A DNA stretch of 64,000 bases from Qipengyuania citrea. GTDB taxonomy: Bacteria > Pseudomonadota > Alphaproteobacteria > Sphingomonadales > Sphingomonadaceae. This document shows, in pieces, positions 20,223 through 29,618 of the stretch (its first letter is position 1; the number at the start of each line of letters is the position of its first letter). The DNA lies in contig NZ_JALJZT010000002.1 of assembly GCF_024171405.1 (NCBI RefSeq), positions 1,426,001-1,490,000 on the forward strand, read 5' to 3'. The position numbers were made by a program, and so were the translations under genes. Under the pieces are notes generated by a model. It was not told where the DNA came from. It ran no database searches and saw only the letters and a list, made by a program, of their open reading frames with translations.

Positions 20223-21320
20223 CTACTCGTCGCCGTAGATCGCCACTTCGCGCAGCCCGTCGCTGGTAGCGCGCCCGCGGTACATGCCCGAAGTGTTCAT
20301 GCTGAACAGCGGATGCCCGTCGCGCGTCACCACAATCACCCCGCCGTCACCCCCGAGACTGCCGACATCGGCAATGACCGCGTCGATTTCCTCCTGCGCC
20401 TGCGCGGCGTCGAGACCGAATTCGCTGGCGTGGACGATATGGGTCGGAAGACCCTCGTCATCGAGCGGCACACTGGCCTGCGCGGCGTCGATTTCGGTGC
20501 GGTAACGATGGCGTAGCCGGGTGCAGATTTCATGCGCCACGCCGACACGGATGAAGAACTCGCCCCAGCCGGTGGCCGAGACCGCGCAAGCGCGATTGTC
20601 GGCATAGGTGCCCGCACCGATGATCGGCGCATCGCCGATACGGCCCCAGCGCTTGCCGGTCATCCCGCCGGTCGAGGTGCCCGCGGCCATGTTGCCATCC
20701 CGGTCGAGCGCCACCGCCCCGACCGTACCGAACTTGATATCGACATCGAGCGCGGAAAGCCGCTCGGCCTTCATCCGCTCGAGCGCCTTCTGGCGGCGTT
20801 CGGTCTCGAACCATTCGGGCGGCATGGTCGCCAGCCCCTGCTCGGCCGCGAACTGAGCCGCTCCGTTCCCGGCCAGCATGACATGCGGACTGTCGGTTAT
20901 CACCTTGCGCGCAAGCGCGATCGGATGGCGGATGCCCGTGACGCCTGCCACCGCGCCCGCATCGCGGGTACGGCCATCCATGATCGAGGCGTCGAGTTCG
21001 ATGTCGCCGTCCCAGGTGAATACCGCGCCGCGCCCGGCGTTGAACAGCGGATCGTCTTCCATCGGCTCGATTGCGGCCTGGATCGCATCCATCGCGCTGC
21101 CGCCTTCACGCAGCACCTGCGCGCCCGCGTCGAGCGCGCTTTGCAGTGCAGCGCGATAGGCCGCATCCTGCTGCGGCGTCATATCGTCGCGCGCGATGGT
21201 CCCCGCGCCGCCATGAATGGCGATCGACCAGCCGGGCTCGTCCTCAGCCGCGGCAGGTACTGCGATAAAGACGAAAAGCGCGGCCAGCGCGCGGGCGATG
21301 CGGGTGGAAAATCCTCTCAT
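20223..21320 (-). CDS. Isoaspartyl peptidase / plant-type L-asparaginase, exported precursor
   Basis: 365 residues of the Ntn-hydrolase asparaginase family. A cleavable signal peptide (LAALFVFIAVPAAA, ending near residue 25) points to the periplasm. WSIAIHGGAGTI, GRGAVFTWDG and the autocleavage site KFGTVGAVALD are present: cleavage before Thr199 would free the nucleophile. A second Thr lies in GTSTGGMTGK. It removes beta-aspartyl residues from damaged peptides and may hydrolyse asparagine. The start at 21320 is favoured over one ten codons upstream because it gives a canonical signal peptide. Confidence 0.9.
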   Translation of the reverse strand: MRGFSTRIARALAALFVFIAVPAAAEDEPGWSIAIHGGAGTIARDDMTPQQDAAYRAALQSALDAGAQVLREGGSAMDAIQAAIEPMEDDPLFNAGRGAVFTWDGDIELDASIMDGRTRDAGAVAGVTGIRHPIALARKVITDSPHVMLAGNGAAQFAAEQGLATMPPEWFETERRQKALERMKAERLSALDVDIKFGTVGAVALDRDGNMAAGTSTGGMTGKRWGRIGDAPIIGAGTYADNRACAVSATGWGEFFIRVGVAHEICTRLRHRYRTEIDAAQASVPLDDEGLPTHIVHASEFGLDAAQAQEEIDAVIADVGSLGGDGGVIVVTRDGHPLFSMNTSGMYRGRATSDGLREVAIYGDE

Positions 21321-21429
21321 GTAAAAGCGGTAGCATGACCGCTTTTCCACTTCATCCGTTAATGCGTTTTGGAGAATAACGGTTTGCGTGATAGCCCTTC
21401 CCTTACGGAAACCACTTGGGGGACGGGTT

Positions 21430-22665
21430 ATGATTTTCGACCGTTATCGTTTCGACGAACAGGTGGCGATGGAACTGGGAGAAAAGATTCTCCTCGCCGT
21501 CGTCGCGCTGATCATCACCTGGCTTATTGCGCGCGGGGCCAAATGGGCTTTCGCCAAACTCGTCGATACCGTCGACTTCTTCAAGCGCGGGACCGGCAGC
21601 GGCCAGTCGCTGGGAGAATCGCTCGGCAAGATCGTCAGCCTGCTGGTCTGGCTGTTCGGCCTGTTGATCATTCTCAACATCCTCGAACTCGGCGGAGTAG
21701 CCGGCCCGATCGACAGCCTGCTCGAAAACGTCGTCGCCTTCCTCCCCAACCTGCTGTGGGCGGGGCTGATCTTCTTTATCGGGATGATGGTGGCGCGGAT
21801 CGTCCGCGACCTCGTCGTAACCATGCTGCAGACGGTCGATTTCGACAAATGGGCCAATCGCGGCGGGGTCGAAGGTGTCACCGGCAACAGCGCCATCAGC
21901 AAGACCATCGGAACGATCATCTATGTCCTGATCGCGATCCCGGTGGCGATCGCCGCGCTGGAACAGCTCGGGATCGACTCGATCAGCGCGCCGGCCAGCG
22001 AAATGCTGCGGATGATCTTCGCTGCCATTCCGAACATCATCGCTGCAGCGGTCCTGCTCGGCATCGGCTATCTCATCAGCAAGTTCGTGGTCCAGATCGC
22101 CAAGGAAGTCCTGCCGGGGCTGGGCGTCGACCGGGCCATGGCCGAAAGCGGGCTGGTAACCGAAGGCACGACCGCATCGAGCATCATCGCGCGGGTCGCA
22201 CAGGTCGCGATCATCCTGTTCTTCGCGATCGCGGCGACGCGGCTGCTCGGCTTTCCCGAGCTGACCGTGATCCTCGACCAGCTGCTCGAACTGGGCGGAC
22301 GGGTAATCTTCGGGGCGGTGGTCATCGCCTTCGGCTTCCTGATCGCCAACCTGCTCGCACGGCTCATCGCCGGCGATGCGGGCGGGTCGACCGCCGGCAC
22401 CATCGTGCGCTGGGCGACCATCATCCTGTTCGTCTTCATGGGCCTGCAGTTCACCGGCATCGGCGGGATGATCCCGGCCAATGCGCTGACGATCCTAATC
22501 GCCGGCGTCGCGGTGGCCGGGGCGCTTGCCTTTGGCCTCGGTGGCCGCGACTGGGCAGCGCGCAAGCTGGAACAGATGGACAGCGACCTGGGCGGCGCCT
22601 CCGCACCCAAGCCGGGCCGCAAGGCGGCGTCCAAATCGGCCGATCCGCTCCCCCCGGGGGCCTAG
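21430..22665 (+). CDS. Conserved TM-helix repeat protein, MscS-like channel relative
   Basis: 411 residues, almost all membrane: helices near residues 12-32, 68-95, 105-130, 160-180, 200-225, 255-275, 285-320 and 330-385. Repeated amphipathic segments of the type LPNLLWAGLIFFIGMMVAR and IPNIIAAAVLLGIGYLIS are the signature of the TM_helix repeat family annotated as mechanosensitive channels. The beta domain and C-terminal cage of classic MscS are absent, and the tail is short and basic. Gating and ion selectivity are not known for this family. ATG at 21430 is used; a frame from 21388 is open but less likely. Confidence 0.8.
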   Translation: MIFDRYRFDEQVAMELGEKILLAVVALIITWLIARGAKWAFAKLVDTVDFFKRGTGSGQSLGESLGKIVSLLVWLFGLLIILNILELGGVAGPIDSLLENVVAFLPNLLWAGLIFFIGMMVARIVRDLVVTMLQTVDFDKWANRGGVEGVTGNSAISKTIGTIIYVLIAIPVAIAALEQLGIDSISAPASEMLRMIFAAIPNIIAAAVLLGIGYLISKFVVQIAKEVLPGLGVDRAMAESGLVTEGTTASSIIARVAQVAIILFFAIAATRLLGFPELTVILDQLLELGGRVIFGAVVIAFGFLIANLLARLIAGDAGGSTAGTIVRWATIILFVFMGLQFTGIGGMIPANALTILIAGVAVAGALAFGLGGRDWAARKLEQMDSDLGGASAPKPGRKAASKSADPLPPGA

Positions 22666-22695
22666 GCCAACCGACCTTTCGGTCTCGCAGATTAC

Positions 22696-22728
22696 GGGCG
22701 TGGGATTAATCATCCCGCGCCCTTTTTT
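22696..22728 (+). terminator. Intrinsic terminator after the channel gene
   Basis: Stem GGGCGTGGGAT (22696-22706) / ATCCCGCGCCC (22712-22722) with one G-T pair, five-base loop, followed by six Ts. Confidence 0.88.
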
Positions 22729-22762
22729 CTGTGCTACGCCGCCTTGCAAAGGGAGAGAGCGT

Positions 22763-23725
22763 ATGAGCGAGTTCGGGTTCGAAAACACGGCCGACGAGGT
22801 CCTTGCAGACCGCGATCTGAACGGGCGGACCGCGCTGGTCACGGGCGGATATTCGGGGCTCGGGAAGGAAACCGCGCGGGCGATGGCGGCCAAGGGCGCG
22901 CATGTCATCCTGGCTGGGCGCGATACGACCAAGCTGTCCGCCGCCGCCGACGAGGTTGCCGAGGGAACCGGCGCGAGGGTGGACACGCTCGTCTGCGACC
23001 TCGCCTCGCTCGACAGCGTGCGCGCGGCAGCCAAGGATGCCGCCAGCCGCTTCGACAAGATCGACCTGCTGATCAACAATGCCGGGGTGATGGCCGCCCC
23101 GCTCGGACGCACCGCCGACGGCTTCGAAATGCAGTTCGGCACCAACCATGTCGGTCATTTCCTGCTGACCAATCTGCTGATGCCCCTGATCGAACGGGGG
23201 CAGGCCCCGCGCATCGTCAATTTGTCGAGCCGCGGCCACCATATCGACCGCCTGCATTTCGACGATCCCAATTACGATCAGCGCGAATACAACAAATGGG
23301 AGGCCTACGGGCAGTCGAAGACCGCCAACATCCTGTTCTCGGTCGGGCTGGAACGAAGGCTCGCGGACAAGGGCATCCATGCCTATGCGGTGCATCCGGG
23401 CGGGATCATGACCAACCTCGGACGCCACATGACCGAGCAGGACCGCGAATGGATGATGGAGCGGATGCGCAAGTCGGCCGAGGAATCGGGCCAGCCGGGT
23501 CAGGGCTTCAAGACCATTCCGCAGGGCGCAGCCACCACCTGCTGGGCGGCGACGAGCGACGCGGTTGCCGGTAGCGGCGGGCTCTATTGCGAGGATTGCC
23601 ATGTCGCCGACCAAGACGATGCAAGCCCGATGGGCGGCGTGCGCAGCTATGCACTCGACCCCGACAGCGCCGAACAGCTGTGGGCGATGAGCGAGGACCT
23701 GGTCGGCGAACGTTTCGCTTACTGA
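22763..23725 (+). CDS. Short-chain dehydrogenase/reductase, retinol-dehydrogenase-like
   Basis: 320 residues with a classical SDR Rossmann fold: cofactor loop VTGGYSGLGKETA, NNAGVM, LSSRGHH and the catalytic pair in AYGQSKTAN (Tyr, Lys). The Arg after the second strand (AGRDTTK) suggests NADP(H). The last ~50 residues hold CEDCHVADQ, a feature common in retinol-dehydrogenase-like bacterial SDRs. The substrate is not known. A GGGAGAGAG site lies before the ATG at 22763. Confidence 0.88.
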   Translation: MSEFGFENTADEVLADRDLNGRTALVTGGYSGLGKETARAMAAKGAHVILAGRDTTKLSAAADEVAEGTGARVDTLVCDLASLDSVRAAAKDAASRFDKIDLLINNAGVMAAPLGRTADGFEMQFGTNHVGHFLLTNLLMPLIERGQAPRIVNLSSRGHHIDRLHFDDPNYDQREYNKWEAYGQSKTANILFSVGLERRLADKGIHAYAVHPGGIMTNLGRHMTEQDREWMMERMRKSAEESGQPGQGFKTIPQGAATTCWAATSDAVAGSGGLYCEDCHVADQDDASPMGGVRSYALDPDSAEQLWAMSEDLVGERFAY

Positions 23726-23880
23726 CCGAGGCGCTCGATCCACCCCTCGCCGACCCAGCGGGCCTGCGCCTCGTCTTCCCATGCCGGGTGCATGGCGAAC
23801 ACCGGCCGCTCGCCCGCGCGCCAGACCACCGCACAATGGACGGAGCCGAGCGCCGCGAGATCGGCCGCGGCATCATCCAC
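23719..23880 (-). CDS. Possible small protein (about 53 residues) downstream of zntB
   Basis: An open frame with very high GC at third positions and protein-like composition (VHCAVVWRAGERP, HPAWEDEAQARW) ends in TAA at 23719 on the minus strand. The only in-frame start is a GTG at 23880. In a neighbouring frame a peptide beginning MVTRPTAAPGMIW starts with ATG at 23932 and would read into this frame with a single frameshift near 23885. It may be a short gene or the longer part of a frameshifted one. No family recognised. Confidence 0.4.
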   Translation of the reverse strand: MDDAAADLAALGSVHCAVVWRAGERPVFAMHPAWEDEAQARWVGEGWIERLGQ

Positions 23881-23954
23881 TTCCCAGCGACGACCAGATC
23901 ATGCCGGGCGCGGCGGTCGGGCGCGTCACCATGCCGCCGCTGGTGCGCTGGCAG

Positions 23955-24956
23955 TCAGAGCCAGCGCAACCGGCGGAAGGCGACGATCAGCGCGGTGAAC
24001 AGCAGCCCGCACAGCGCCACCACCGCCCAGAAGGCGTCGGGGTCCTGCATCCCGGGCATACCGCCGACATTGATCCCGAGCAGGCCGGTGAGGAAGCTCA
24101 AGGGCAGGAAAATGCCCGCGACGATGGTCAGCATATAGGTCGCGTGCTCGCTCGAGGCGAGGCTGCGCGCCCGGATCTCGTCCTGCAGCACCAATGCGCT
24201 TTCCTTGCTGATGTCGATATCGTCGAGATAGCGGCGCAGGCGAGCGATGCTCTCGGCGATCTCGCGCCGGTCGTGTTCCTCGAACCAGAAGGGCGCATCG
24301 CGGCTGATCTGCTCGAGCGCCTCGTGCTGCGGCGCCATGTGCCGCTTGAGCCCGAGGCAATTACGGCGGATCGTCGAGATCCGTTTGAGCATGCGCTCGG
24401 CATGTTCTTCGGGATCGTCGTGTTCGAGCACGTCGAGCACATCGTTCATGTCGACGATCGACTGGCTCATCCGCGCGATCAGCAGTTCGGCGAGCAGCGT
24501 GATCGTTGCCCCTGCATCGGGCGGCCCATCGCCGCGATCGAGCAGCGCCACGACCTCGCGCGGGATCTGCAGGGGGTCGCGGCGCAGCGTTACCAGCCGC
24601 CGCCCGTCGCACCAGAACTGCATCGAGATCATGTCTTCGGGTTCGGCGCCGGGATTGAAATTGATCCCGCGCAGCGTGCCGACCAGCGTTTCGCCTTCGC
24701 GAAAAGCGCGCGGACGCGTCTGGTCGCTGACGAGCAGTTCCGCAGTCGGCTCGGGGATATGCAAGCGGCCCTCGAGCCATTCCAGCACGCCGGGGCGGTT
24801 GCGGCAGATATGCAGCCACAGCACTTCGCCCGCGGCGGCGGGCTGCCACTCCAGCGCCTCCGCCCAGGCGATCGGCCGCGCCCCGCCCTGGCCATCGAGC
24901 ACCCGCCCGAACAGCAGCGGTGTTTCGGTCTCGGCGGCGTCGGTTGTCTGGCTCAT
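23955..24956 (-). CDS. zntB: CorA-family zinc/divalent cation transporter, ZntB type
   Basis: 333 residues. A large cytoplasmic domain (about 1-265) with long helices (DMNDVLDVLEHD; RREIAESIARLRR) leads to two C-terminal membrane helices. The pore signature between them reads GINVGGMPG instead of the CorA YGMN, which is the ZntB version. In ZntB this funnel carries Zn2+ across the inner membrane. The start overlaps the stop of the acyltransferase gene by ATGA, so the two are co-translated; the functional link is unclear. Confidence 0.9.
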   Translation of the reverse strand: MSQTTDAAETETPLLFGRVLDGQGGARPIAWAEALEWQPAAAGEVLWLHICRNRPGVLEWLEGRLHIPEPTAELLVSDQTRPRAFREGETLVGTLRGINFNPGAEPEDMISMQFWCDGRRLVTLRRDPLQIPREVVALLDRGDGPPDAGATITLLAELLIARMSQSIVDMNDVLDVLEHDDPEEHAERMLKRISTIRRNCLGLKRHMAPQHEALEQISRDAPFWFEEHDRREIAESIARLRRYLDDIDISKESALVLQDEIRARSLASSEHATYMLTIVAGIFLPLSFLTGLLGINVGGMPGMQDPDAFWAVVALCGLLFTALIVAFRRLRWL

Positions 24957-26158
24957 ACCCGCCTGAATGCCGCATCCATCGGGGCGGTGGAAGGGGGAAT
25001 GCGCCAACCGCGCAGCCCGATGAGCAACCGCAGACCGGGCACCGCGCGCCCGATGCGGTAGAACAGCCAGCATCCGATCGCGGTGATCGCCACGGTCAGC
25101 AGGAACGCCGCCCCCGCGGGCATGGCTACCGGGCGCAGATACCAGATGAACATGACGATGATGGTCTGGTGAATGATATAGAAGGGAAAGACCGCCTCGT
25201 TGAGCATGGTCCGACAGCGCGCGTCGCGGTTCCAGAAGCGGTCGGCGACCCCAAGCAGTGCGACGATCGTGCACCATGATTGCACCCCGCGCACCACGGC
25301 GTAGATCGCCGCCGCCCCGTCCGACCATTCGTGCCCGGTCAGCCACCAGACCTGTCCGACCATGGCCGCCGTAGCCACCAGGGCGATCAATCCCGCAAGG
25401 TGCCAAGTGGCGCGGATGCCCGACCACAGCGGCGCGGAATGGCGCAGCAGGAAACCGAACAGGAAAGCGGCGAGGAAAATGTAATGCGCCGCGAAATCGC
25501 CGAGCAGCGCATGCGTATCCTCGACCCCGGGAAAGAAGAAGAGGGGGCGCAGCACGGCCCACAGCACCGGGATCGCCAGCAAGCCGCCCGCGGAGGCGAA
25601 CACCTTGCCCAGCAGTTTGACGATCCAGCGCCGAGCCTGGGCGGGGAGCAGTGCATGGAGCGCGAGGACGACCAGCGTATAGGCGAACAGATAGACGACG
25701 AACCACAGGTGCTGCCACGTCGGCATGACGATGCCCTCGAGCGTGCCGAAGCGGAAGTAATCGGTGCGCCAGAAGGCCGCGAAGGGCTGCGCATATCCAT
25801 GGTTGTACATCAGATCGATCCACACCTGGGGCGGAATGACGACGATCATCGCGAAGACGGTCGGGACCAGCAGGCGTGCGCTGCGCGACCGCAGGAAGGC
25901 GAGCCGTTCGCTGCGGGCAAGCAGGGCCGCGGTGGCATATCCCGACACCACGAACAGCAGCGCCAGCCGCCAGCCGTTCAGCGCCAGCATGGGCAGCCGC
26001 GAGAACTCGCTGATCTCGCTCCATTGCACATGCCAGCCCCAGGGTACGAAAGCCATGCCGACATGGTAGAGGATCAGAAGCGCGAAGGCCGCGATGCGCA
26101 GCCAGTCCATGCCGAAATGGCGGCCGGATGTCGGGTCGGGCAGCGGGTTTGTGTCCAT
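24953..26158 (-). CDS. Acyltransferase family 3 membrane protein
   Basis: 401 residues, about ten membrane helices. The first helix region FGMDWLRIAAFALLILYHVGMAF has the family's WLR and the catalytic-type His, and the NGWRLALLFVVSGYATA segment follows it in the usual place. QHLWFVVYLF and a C-terminal FYIIHQTIIV are also characteristic. Such proteins O-acylate surface sugars or lipids from the cytoplasmic membrane. The divergent LytTR gene starts 47 bp away, suggesting shared control. Confidence 0.87.
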   Translation of the reverse strand: MDTNPLPDPTSGRHFGMDWLRIAAFALLILYHVGMAFVPWGWHVQWSEISEFSRLPMLALNGWRLALLFVVSGYATAALLARSERLAFLRSRSARLLVPTVFAMIVVIPPQVWIDLMYNHGYAQPFAAFWRTDYFRFGTLEGIVMPTWQHLWFVVYLFAYTLVVLALHALLPAQARRWIVKLLGKVFASAGGLLAIPVLWAVLRPLFFFPGVEDTHALLGDFAAHYIFLAAFLFGFLLRHSAPLWSGIRATWHLAGLIALVATAAMVGQVWWLTGHEWSDGAAAIYAVVRGVQSWCTIVALLGVADRFWNRDARCRTMLNEAVFPFYIIHQTIIVMFIWYLRPVAMPAGAAFLLTVAITAIGCWLFYRIGRAVPGLRLLIGLRGWRIPPSTAPMDAAFRRV

Positions 26159-26205
26159 GCTCCGAAGATTAGGCGAAGCGCCGCCCGCTCTGCTATCTCT
26201 ACGCC

Positions 26206-27057
26206 ATGAACGGGGGAGCGGCAGGGATGGATGGCACCGGACCGGGGACAAGCGGCGGGCCGCGAGGGTCAAACGGCAATCGCTATTTCGTCCTGCTGGG
26301 CGTGGTGGCGGCGTTGCTGGTCTATGCGGCGCTGCAGCTGTGGGCCAATGTCGGGTCGAAGCTGACCGATAGCGAAGGCAGCGCCGATCCACAGATCGTC
26401 TGGACGCTCGAACTGACCAGCTTTGCCGCATGGTGCATCGTCGTCCTGCTGTTGTGGCGCGCGATCCCGCATATGCTGCCGCCGCGCCGCAGCTGGCCCG
26501 TCGCAGCGGTCCTGCTGGTGGTGGGTGCCCCCATCGCCTCGGCGGTTCACGTGGGTCTCATGGTCGGCCTGCGCGAGATCGCCTGGGCGTTCGCCGGCGG
26601 GGACTACCACTTCCCCGAAGGGATGCGCGGTTTCCCCTATGAATTGCGCAAGGACATTGCCGACTATACCCTGCTCGCTGCGATTGCGGCGGCACTCCAT
26701 TGGTACATGCTGCGTCCGGCCCCCGCCCCCGGCCACGGGGCCGGCGCCGAGCGCGTCCTCGAGATATCCGATGGCAGCCGCCGCATCCGCGTGCCGCTTG
26801 CCTCCATCGACCGGATCGAAGCTGCCGCGAATTACGTGGAAATCCACGCACAGGGCGAGAACTACCTATACCGCGCAACGATGGCGGGGGTGGAAGCCGA
26901 ACTGGGCCCCGCCTTCGCGCGCATCCACCGGAGCCGCCTTATCCGCCGCGATGCCGTGCGCGCGATCGAGAGCGGACAGAGCGGGGACTTCACCGTCACG
27001 CTGGCAAATGGCGAGCGTGTGCGCGGCAGTCGGCGCTATCGCGACGCCCTGGCCTAG
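26206..27057 (+). CDS. Membrane-bound LytTR-family transcription regulator
   Basis: 283 residues. Four membrane helices (about 28-48, 68-88, 100-125, 150-168) replace the usual receiver domain, and a LytTR DNA-binding domain fills 185-283: IPLAS-like start, [26 protein letters not shown] and [10 protein letters not shown]. This membrane-LytTR layout is frequent in Sphingomonadales. It probably senses a membrane or periplasmic cue and controls nearby genes, the divergent acyltransferase-zntB pair being the obvious candidate. ATG at 26227 is an alternative start. Confidence 0.88.
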   Translation: MNGGAAGMDGTGPGTSGGPRGSNGNRYFVLLGVVAALLVYAALQLWANVGSKLTDSEGSADPQIVWTLELTSFAAWCIVVLLLWRAIPHMLPPRRSWPVAAVLLVVGAPIASAVHVGLMVGLREIAWAFAGGDYHFPEGMRGFPYELRKDIADYTLLAAIAAALHWYMLRPAPAPGHGAGAERVLEISDGSRRIRVPLASIDRIEAAANYVEIHAQGENYLYRATMAGVEAELGPAFARIHRSRLIRRDAVRAIESGQSGDFTVTLANGERVRGSRRYRDALA

Positions 27058-27101
27058 CAGCGTCATTGCCCCTTCACACTGGGGGCTCTATATTGCCGCA
27101 C

Positions 27102-28253
27102 ATGTCTTCAATTCGTCCCTGGCGCACTATCGAGCGCCGCCCGTCCCGCCAGATCATGGTCGGCAACGTCCCCGTCGGCGGCGATGCCCCGATTACCGTC
27201 CAGACCATGACCAACACGCCGACCGAGGATGTCGGCGCGACGATCGACCAGATTCGTCGCTGCGAGGATGCCGGGGCGGACATCATCCGCGTGTCCTGCC
27301 CCACGGCGGAATCGACCGCACATTTCGACAAGATCACCGCGGCATCCAATGTCCCGATCGTCGCCGACATCCATTTCCACTACAAACGCGCGCTCGAAGC
27401 GGCGGACAAGGGCGCCGCCTGCCTGCGGATCAATCCGGGCAATATCGGCAGCAGCGAGCGCGTCGCCGAAGTCGTGCGCGCGGCCAAGGCCAATGGCTGC
27501 GCGATCCGCATCGGGGTCAATGCCGGCAGCCTGGAAAAGGACCTGCTGGAAAAATACGGCGAGCCCTGCCCCGAAGCGCTGATCGAAAGCGCGCTCGACC
27601 ATATCAAGCTGCTGCAGGATCACGATTTCCACGAATACAAGGTCGCGGTGAAGGCGAGCGACGTGTTTCTCGCGGTCGCCGCCTATCACGGCCTCGCCGA
27701 AGCGGTCGATTGCCCGCTGCATCTCGGCATTACCGAAGCGGGCGGGCTGATCGGCGGCACCGTCAAGAGCTCGATCGGCATCGGCAGCCTGCTGTGGGCG
27801 GGGATCGGCGACACGATCCGCGTCTCGCTCTCCGCCGAACCCGAACAGGAAGTGAAGGTCGGCTTCGAAATGCTCAAGGCGCTGGGCCTGCGCACCCGCG
27901 GCGTGCGCGTGGTGTCCTGCCCCAGCTGTTCGCGCCAGGGGTTCGACGTCATCCGCACGGTCGAGACGCTCGAAAAAAGGCTCGAGCATATCAAGACGCC
28001 GATGAGCCTCTCGGTGCTCGGCTGCGTGGTCAACGGCCCCGGCGAAGCGCGCGAAACCGACATCGGCATCACCGGCGGCGGCGCGGGCAAGCACATGGTG
28101 TTCCTCTCGGGCGTGACCGACCACCATGTGAAGAGCGAAGACATGCTCGACCACATCGTTTCGCTGGTCGAAGCCAAGGCCGCGCAGATCGAGGCGGGCG
28201 AGGCGGTTGCCTTCGATCCGCACGCCACGCAGCCTGCCGAAGCGGCGGAATAA
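27102..28253 (+). CDS. ispG: 4-hydroxy-3-methylbut-2-enyl-diphosphate synthase
   Basis: 383 residues of IspG/GcpE, the penultimate step of the MEP isoprenoid pathway. An N-terminal TIM barrel ([25 protein letters not shown]) is followed by a reductase-like domain with the 4Fe-4S ligands in SCPSCSR and [11 protein letters not shown] and the closing ADIGI-like [10 protein letters not shown]. Its product feeds quinones and carotenoids. It has no close operon partner here; the LytTR gene ends 44 bp upstream on the same strand. Confidence 0.95.
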   Translation: MSSIRPWRTIERRPSRQIMVGNVPVGGDAPITVQTMTNTPTEDVGATIDQIRRCEDAGADIIRVSCPTAESTAHFDKITAASNVPIVADIHFHYKRALEAADKGAACLRINPGNIGSSERVAEVVRAAKANGCAIRIGVNAGSLEKDLLEKYGEPCPEALIESALDHIKLLQDHDFHEYKVAVKASDVFLAVAAYHGLAEAVDCPLHLGITEAGGLIGGTVKSSIGIGSLLWAGIGDTIRVSLSAEPEQEVKVGFEMLKALGLRTRGVRVVSCPSCSRQGFDVIRTVETLEKRLEHIKTPMSLSVLGCVVNGPGEARETDIGITGGGAGKHMVFLSGVTDHHVKSEDMLDHIVSLVEAKAAQIEAGEAVAFDPHATQPAEAAE

Positions 28254-28295
28254 GCACTTTACGTCAAATTAAACCCGATCGCGCATGCTGGCGCC

Positions 28296-28844
28296 ATGCG
28301 CGAGGCCATCTTTCTTGCCATTGCCATGCTGGCCTTCGTCGGCGCCGCTTTCGTGCCCGGCGGCGCAATCGATTCAGCGACCGAGGGCGCAGAAGACTTC
28401 GCGAGCGAAAAGACCGCCGACCCCGCCGCTCTGGACCCCCATTCGAACAGCAGCGCCAGCTATGCGAGCTGGGCCGCGGGCGCGACCGAACTGCCGCGTG
28501 CAGCGGACGGACATTTTTACGCCGACACGCGGATCAACGGGTCGCAGGTTGAATTCCTGGTCGATACCGGCGCGACCAAGGTCGCACTGACCGGCACCGA
28601 TGCGCGTGCAGCGGGGCTCTACTGGTCCGATGCCGATGTGCACGAGGTGGCGCGCGGGGCTTCGGGGCCCGTCTATGGCGTCAGCGTCACGCTTGATCGC
28701 GTTACGCTCGGCGGGCACGAGGCGCGCGATGTCGCGGCGCTTATCGTGCCCGAAGGCCTCGGCGTGTCGCTGCTCGGTCAAAGCTTCCTGTCGACCATCC
28801 ACCCGGTCCGCATAGAACACGATCGCATGGTGCTGGGCGAATAG
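28296..28844 (+). CDS. Retropepsin-like aspartic protease, TIGR02281-type
   Basis: 182 residues. A signal peptide or N-terminal anchor (FLAIAMLAFVGAAFV) and a ~45-residue spacer lead to a single retropepsin domain: VEFLVDTGATKVALT holds the active-site DTG, SVTLDRVTLGG and LLGQSFLSTI follow in the expected order. Such clan AA proteins act as dimers, probably in the periplasm or on the membrane face. Substrate unknown. Confidence 0.85.
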   Translation: MREAIFLAIAMLAFVGAAFVPGGAIDSATEGAEDFASEKTADPAALDPHSNSSASYASWAAGATELPRAADGHFYADTRINGSQVEFLVDTGATKVALTGTDARAAGLYWSDADVHEVARGASGPVYGVSVTLDRVTLGGHEARDVAALIVPEGLGVSLLGQSFLSTIHPVRIEHDRMVLGE

Positions 28845-28905
28845 CTGCGCCGTTTCGCCGCAATATTCATGACGTGGCCAGCACAAGGCTGTTAAGGTGC
28901 CCAAG

Positions 28906-29613
28906 ATGAAACGTCGCGATATTCTCAAAGGCTCGCTTGCTGCCGGTGCGGCGCTGACCGTGCCCGCGCGCCTGTTCGCCCAGGTCAATCCCACCGCCGC
29001 GCGCGATGCGCAGTTGATGGCGATCGCGCGCGATGAATTGGCGCGGACGGGCAGCAACATCTGGCGCAAGGATGTGGTCGGTATCGCCGATTTCGGGCTA
29101 CATTCGGCGCAGAAGCGGTTCCATTTCGTCGATCTCGCGAACGAGCGCGTGGAAAGTTTCCACGTCAGCCACGGTACCGGTTCCGACGGCGAACACGACG
29201 GCTGGCTCAAGCGCTATTCCAATATCGAGGGCAGCGAAGCCTCCAGCCGCGGCGCGTTCATGACGCGCAGCTGGTATGTCGGGCGCTATGGCACCTCGCT
29301 GCGGCTCGACGGGCTCGACCCGACCAATTCCAACGCGCTGCCACGCGCGATCGTGATGCACCAGGCGAATTACGCCACCCCCGGCCACGTCGATCGCTTT
29401 GGCCGGTTAGGCCGCTCGAACGGCTGTTTCGCGATGGGCCCCGAACAATTCGACCGCGCGCTGATCGACCTGTCGGGCGGCCGCCTGCTCGTCGCGGGCA
29501 GCTATGGCATCGCCGAAGACGGCAGCCGCGTCACTCCGCCGGTCGCGCAATACGACCTGCTGCGGAATGACCACGGCGGCACATTCGAACGGACCAATCC
29601 GGGCGTCTACTAA
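28906..29613 (+). CDS. Murein L,D-transpeptidase, YkuD_2 family, exported
   Basis: 235 residues. MKRRDILKGSLAAGAALTV is a Tat-like signal (RRDILK). The rest is a YkuD_2-type catalytic domain: VSHGTGSDGEHDGW, SSRGAFMT, IVMHQANYATPG and the nucleophile in LGRSNGCFAMGP. It would cross-link or edit peptidoglycan stem peptides, or attach proteins to them, in the periplasm. ATG at 28906 is preferred to the GTG nine bases earlier. It ends five bases from the stop of a second, convergent L,D-transpeptidase gene. Confidence 0.87.
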   Translation: MKRRDILKGSLAAGAALTVPARLFAQVNPTAARDAQLMAIARDELARTGSNIWRKDVVGIADFGLHSAQKRFHFVDLANERVESFHVSHGTGSDGEHDGWLKRYSNIEGSEASSRGAFMTRSWYVGRYGTSLRLDGLDPTNSNALPRAIVMHQANYATPGHVDRFGRLGRSNGCFAMGPEQFDRALIDLSGGRLLVAGSYGIAEDGSRVTPPVAQYDLLRNDHGGTFERTNPGVY

Positions 29614-29618
29614 CCCCG

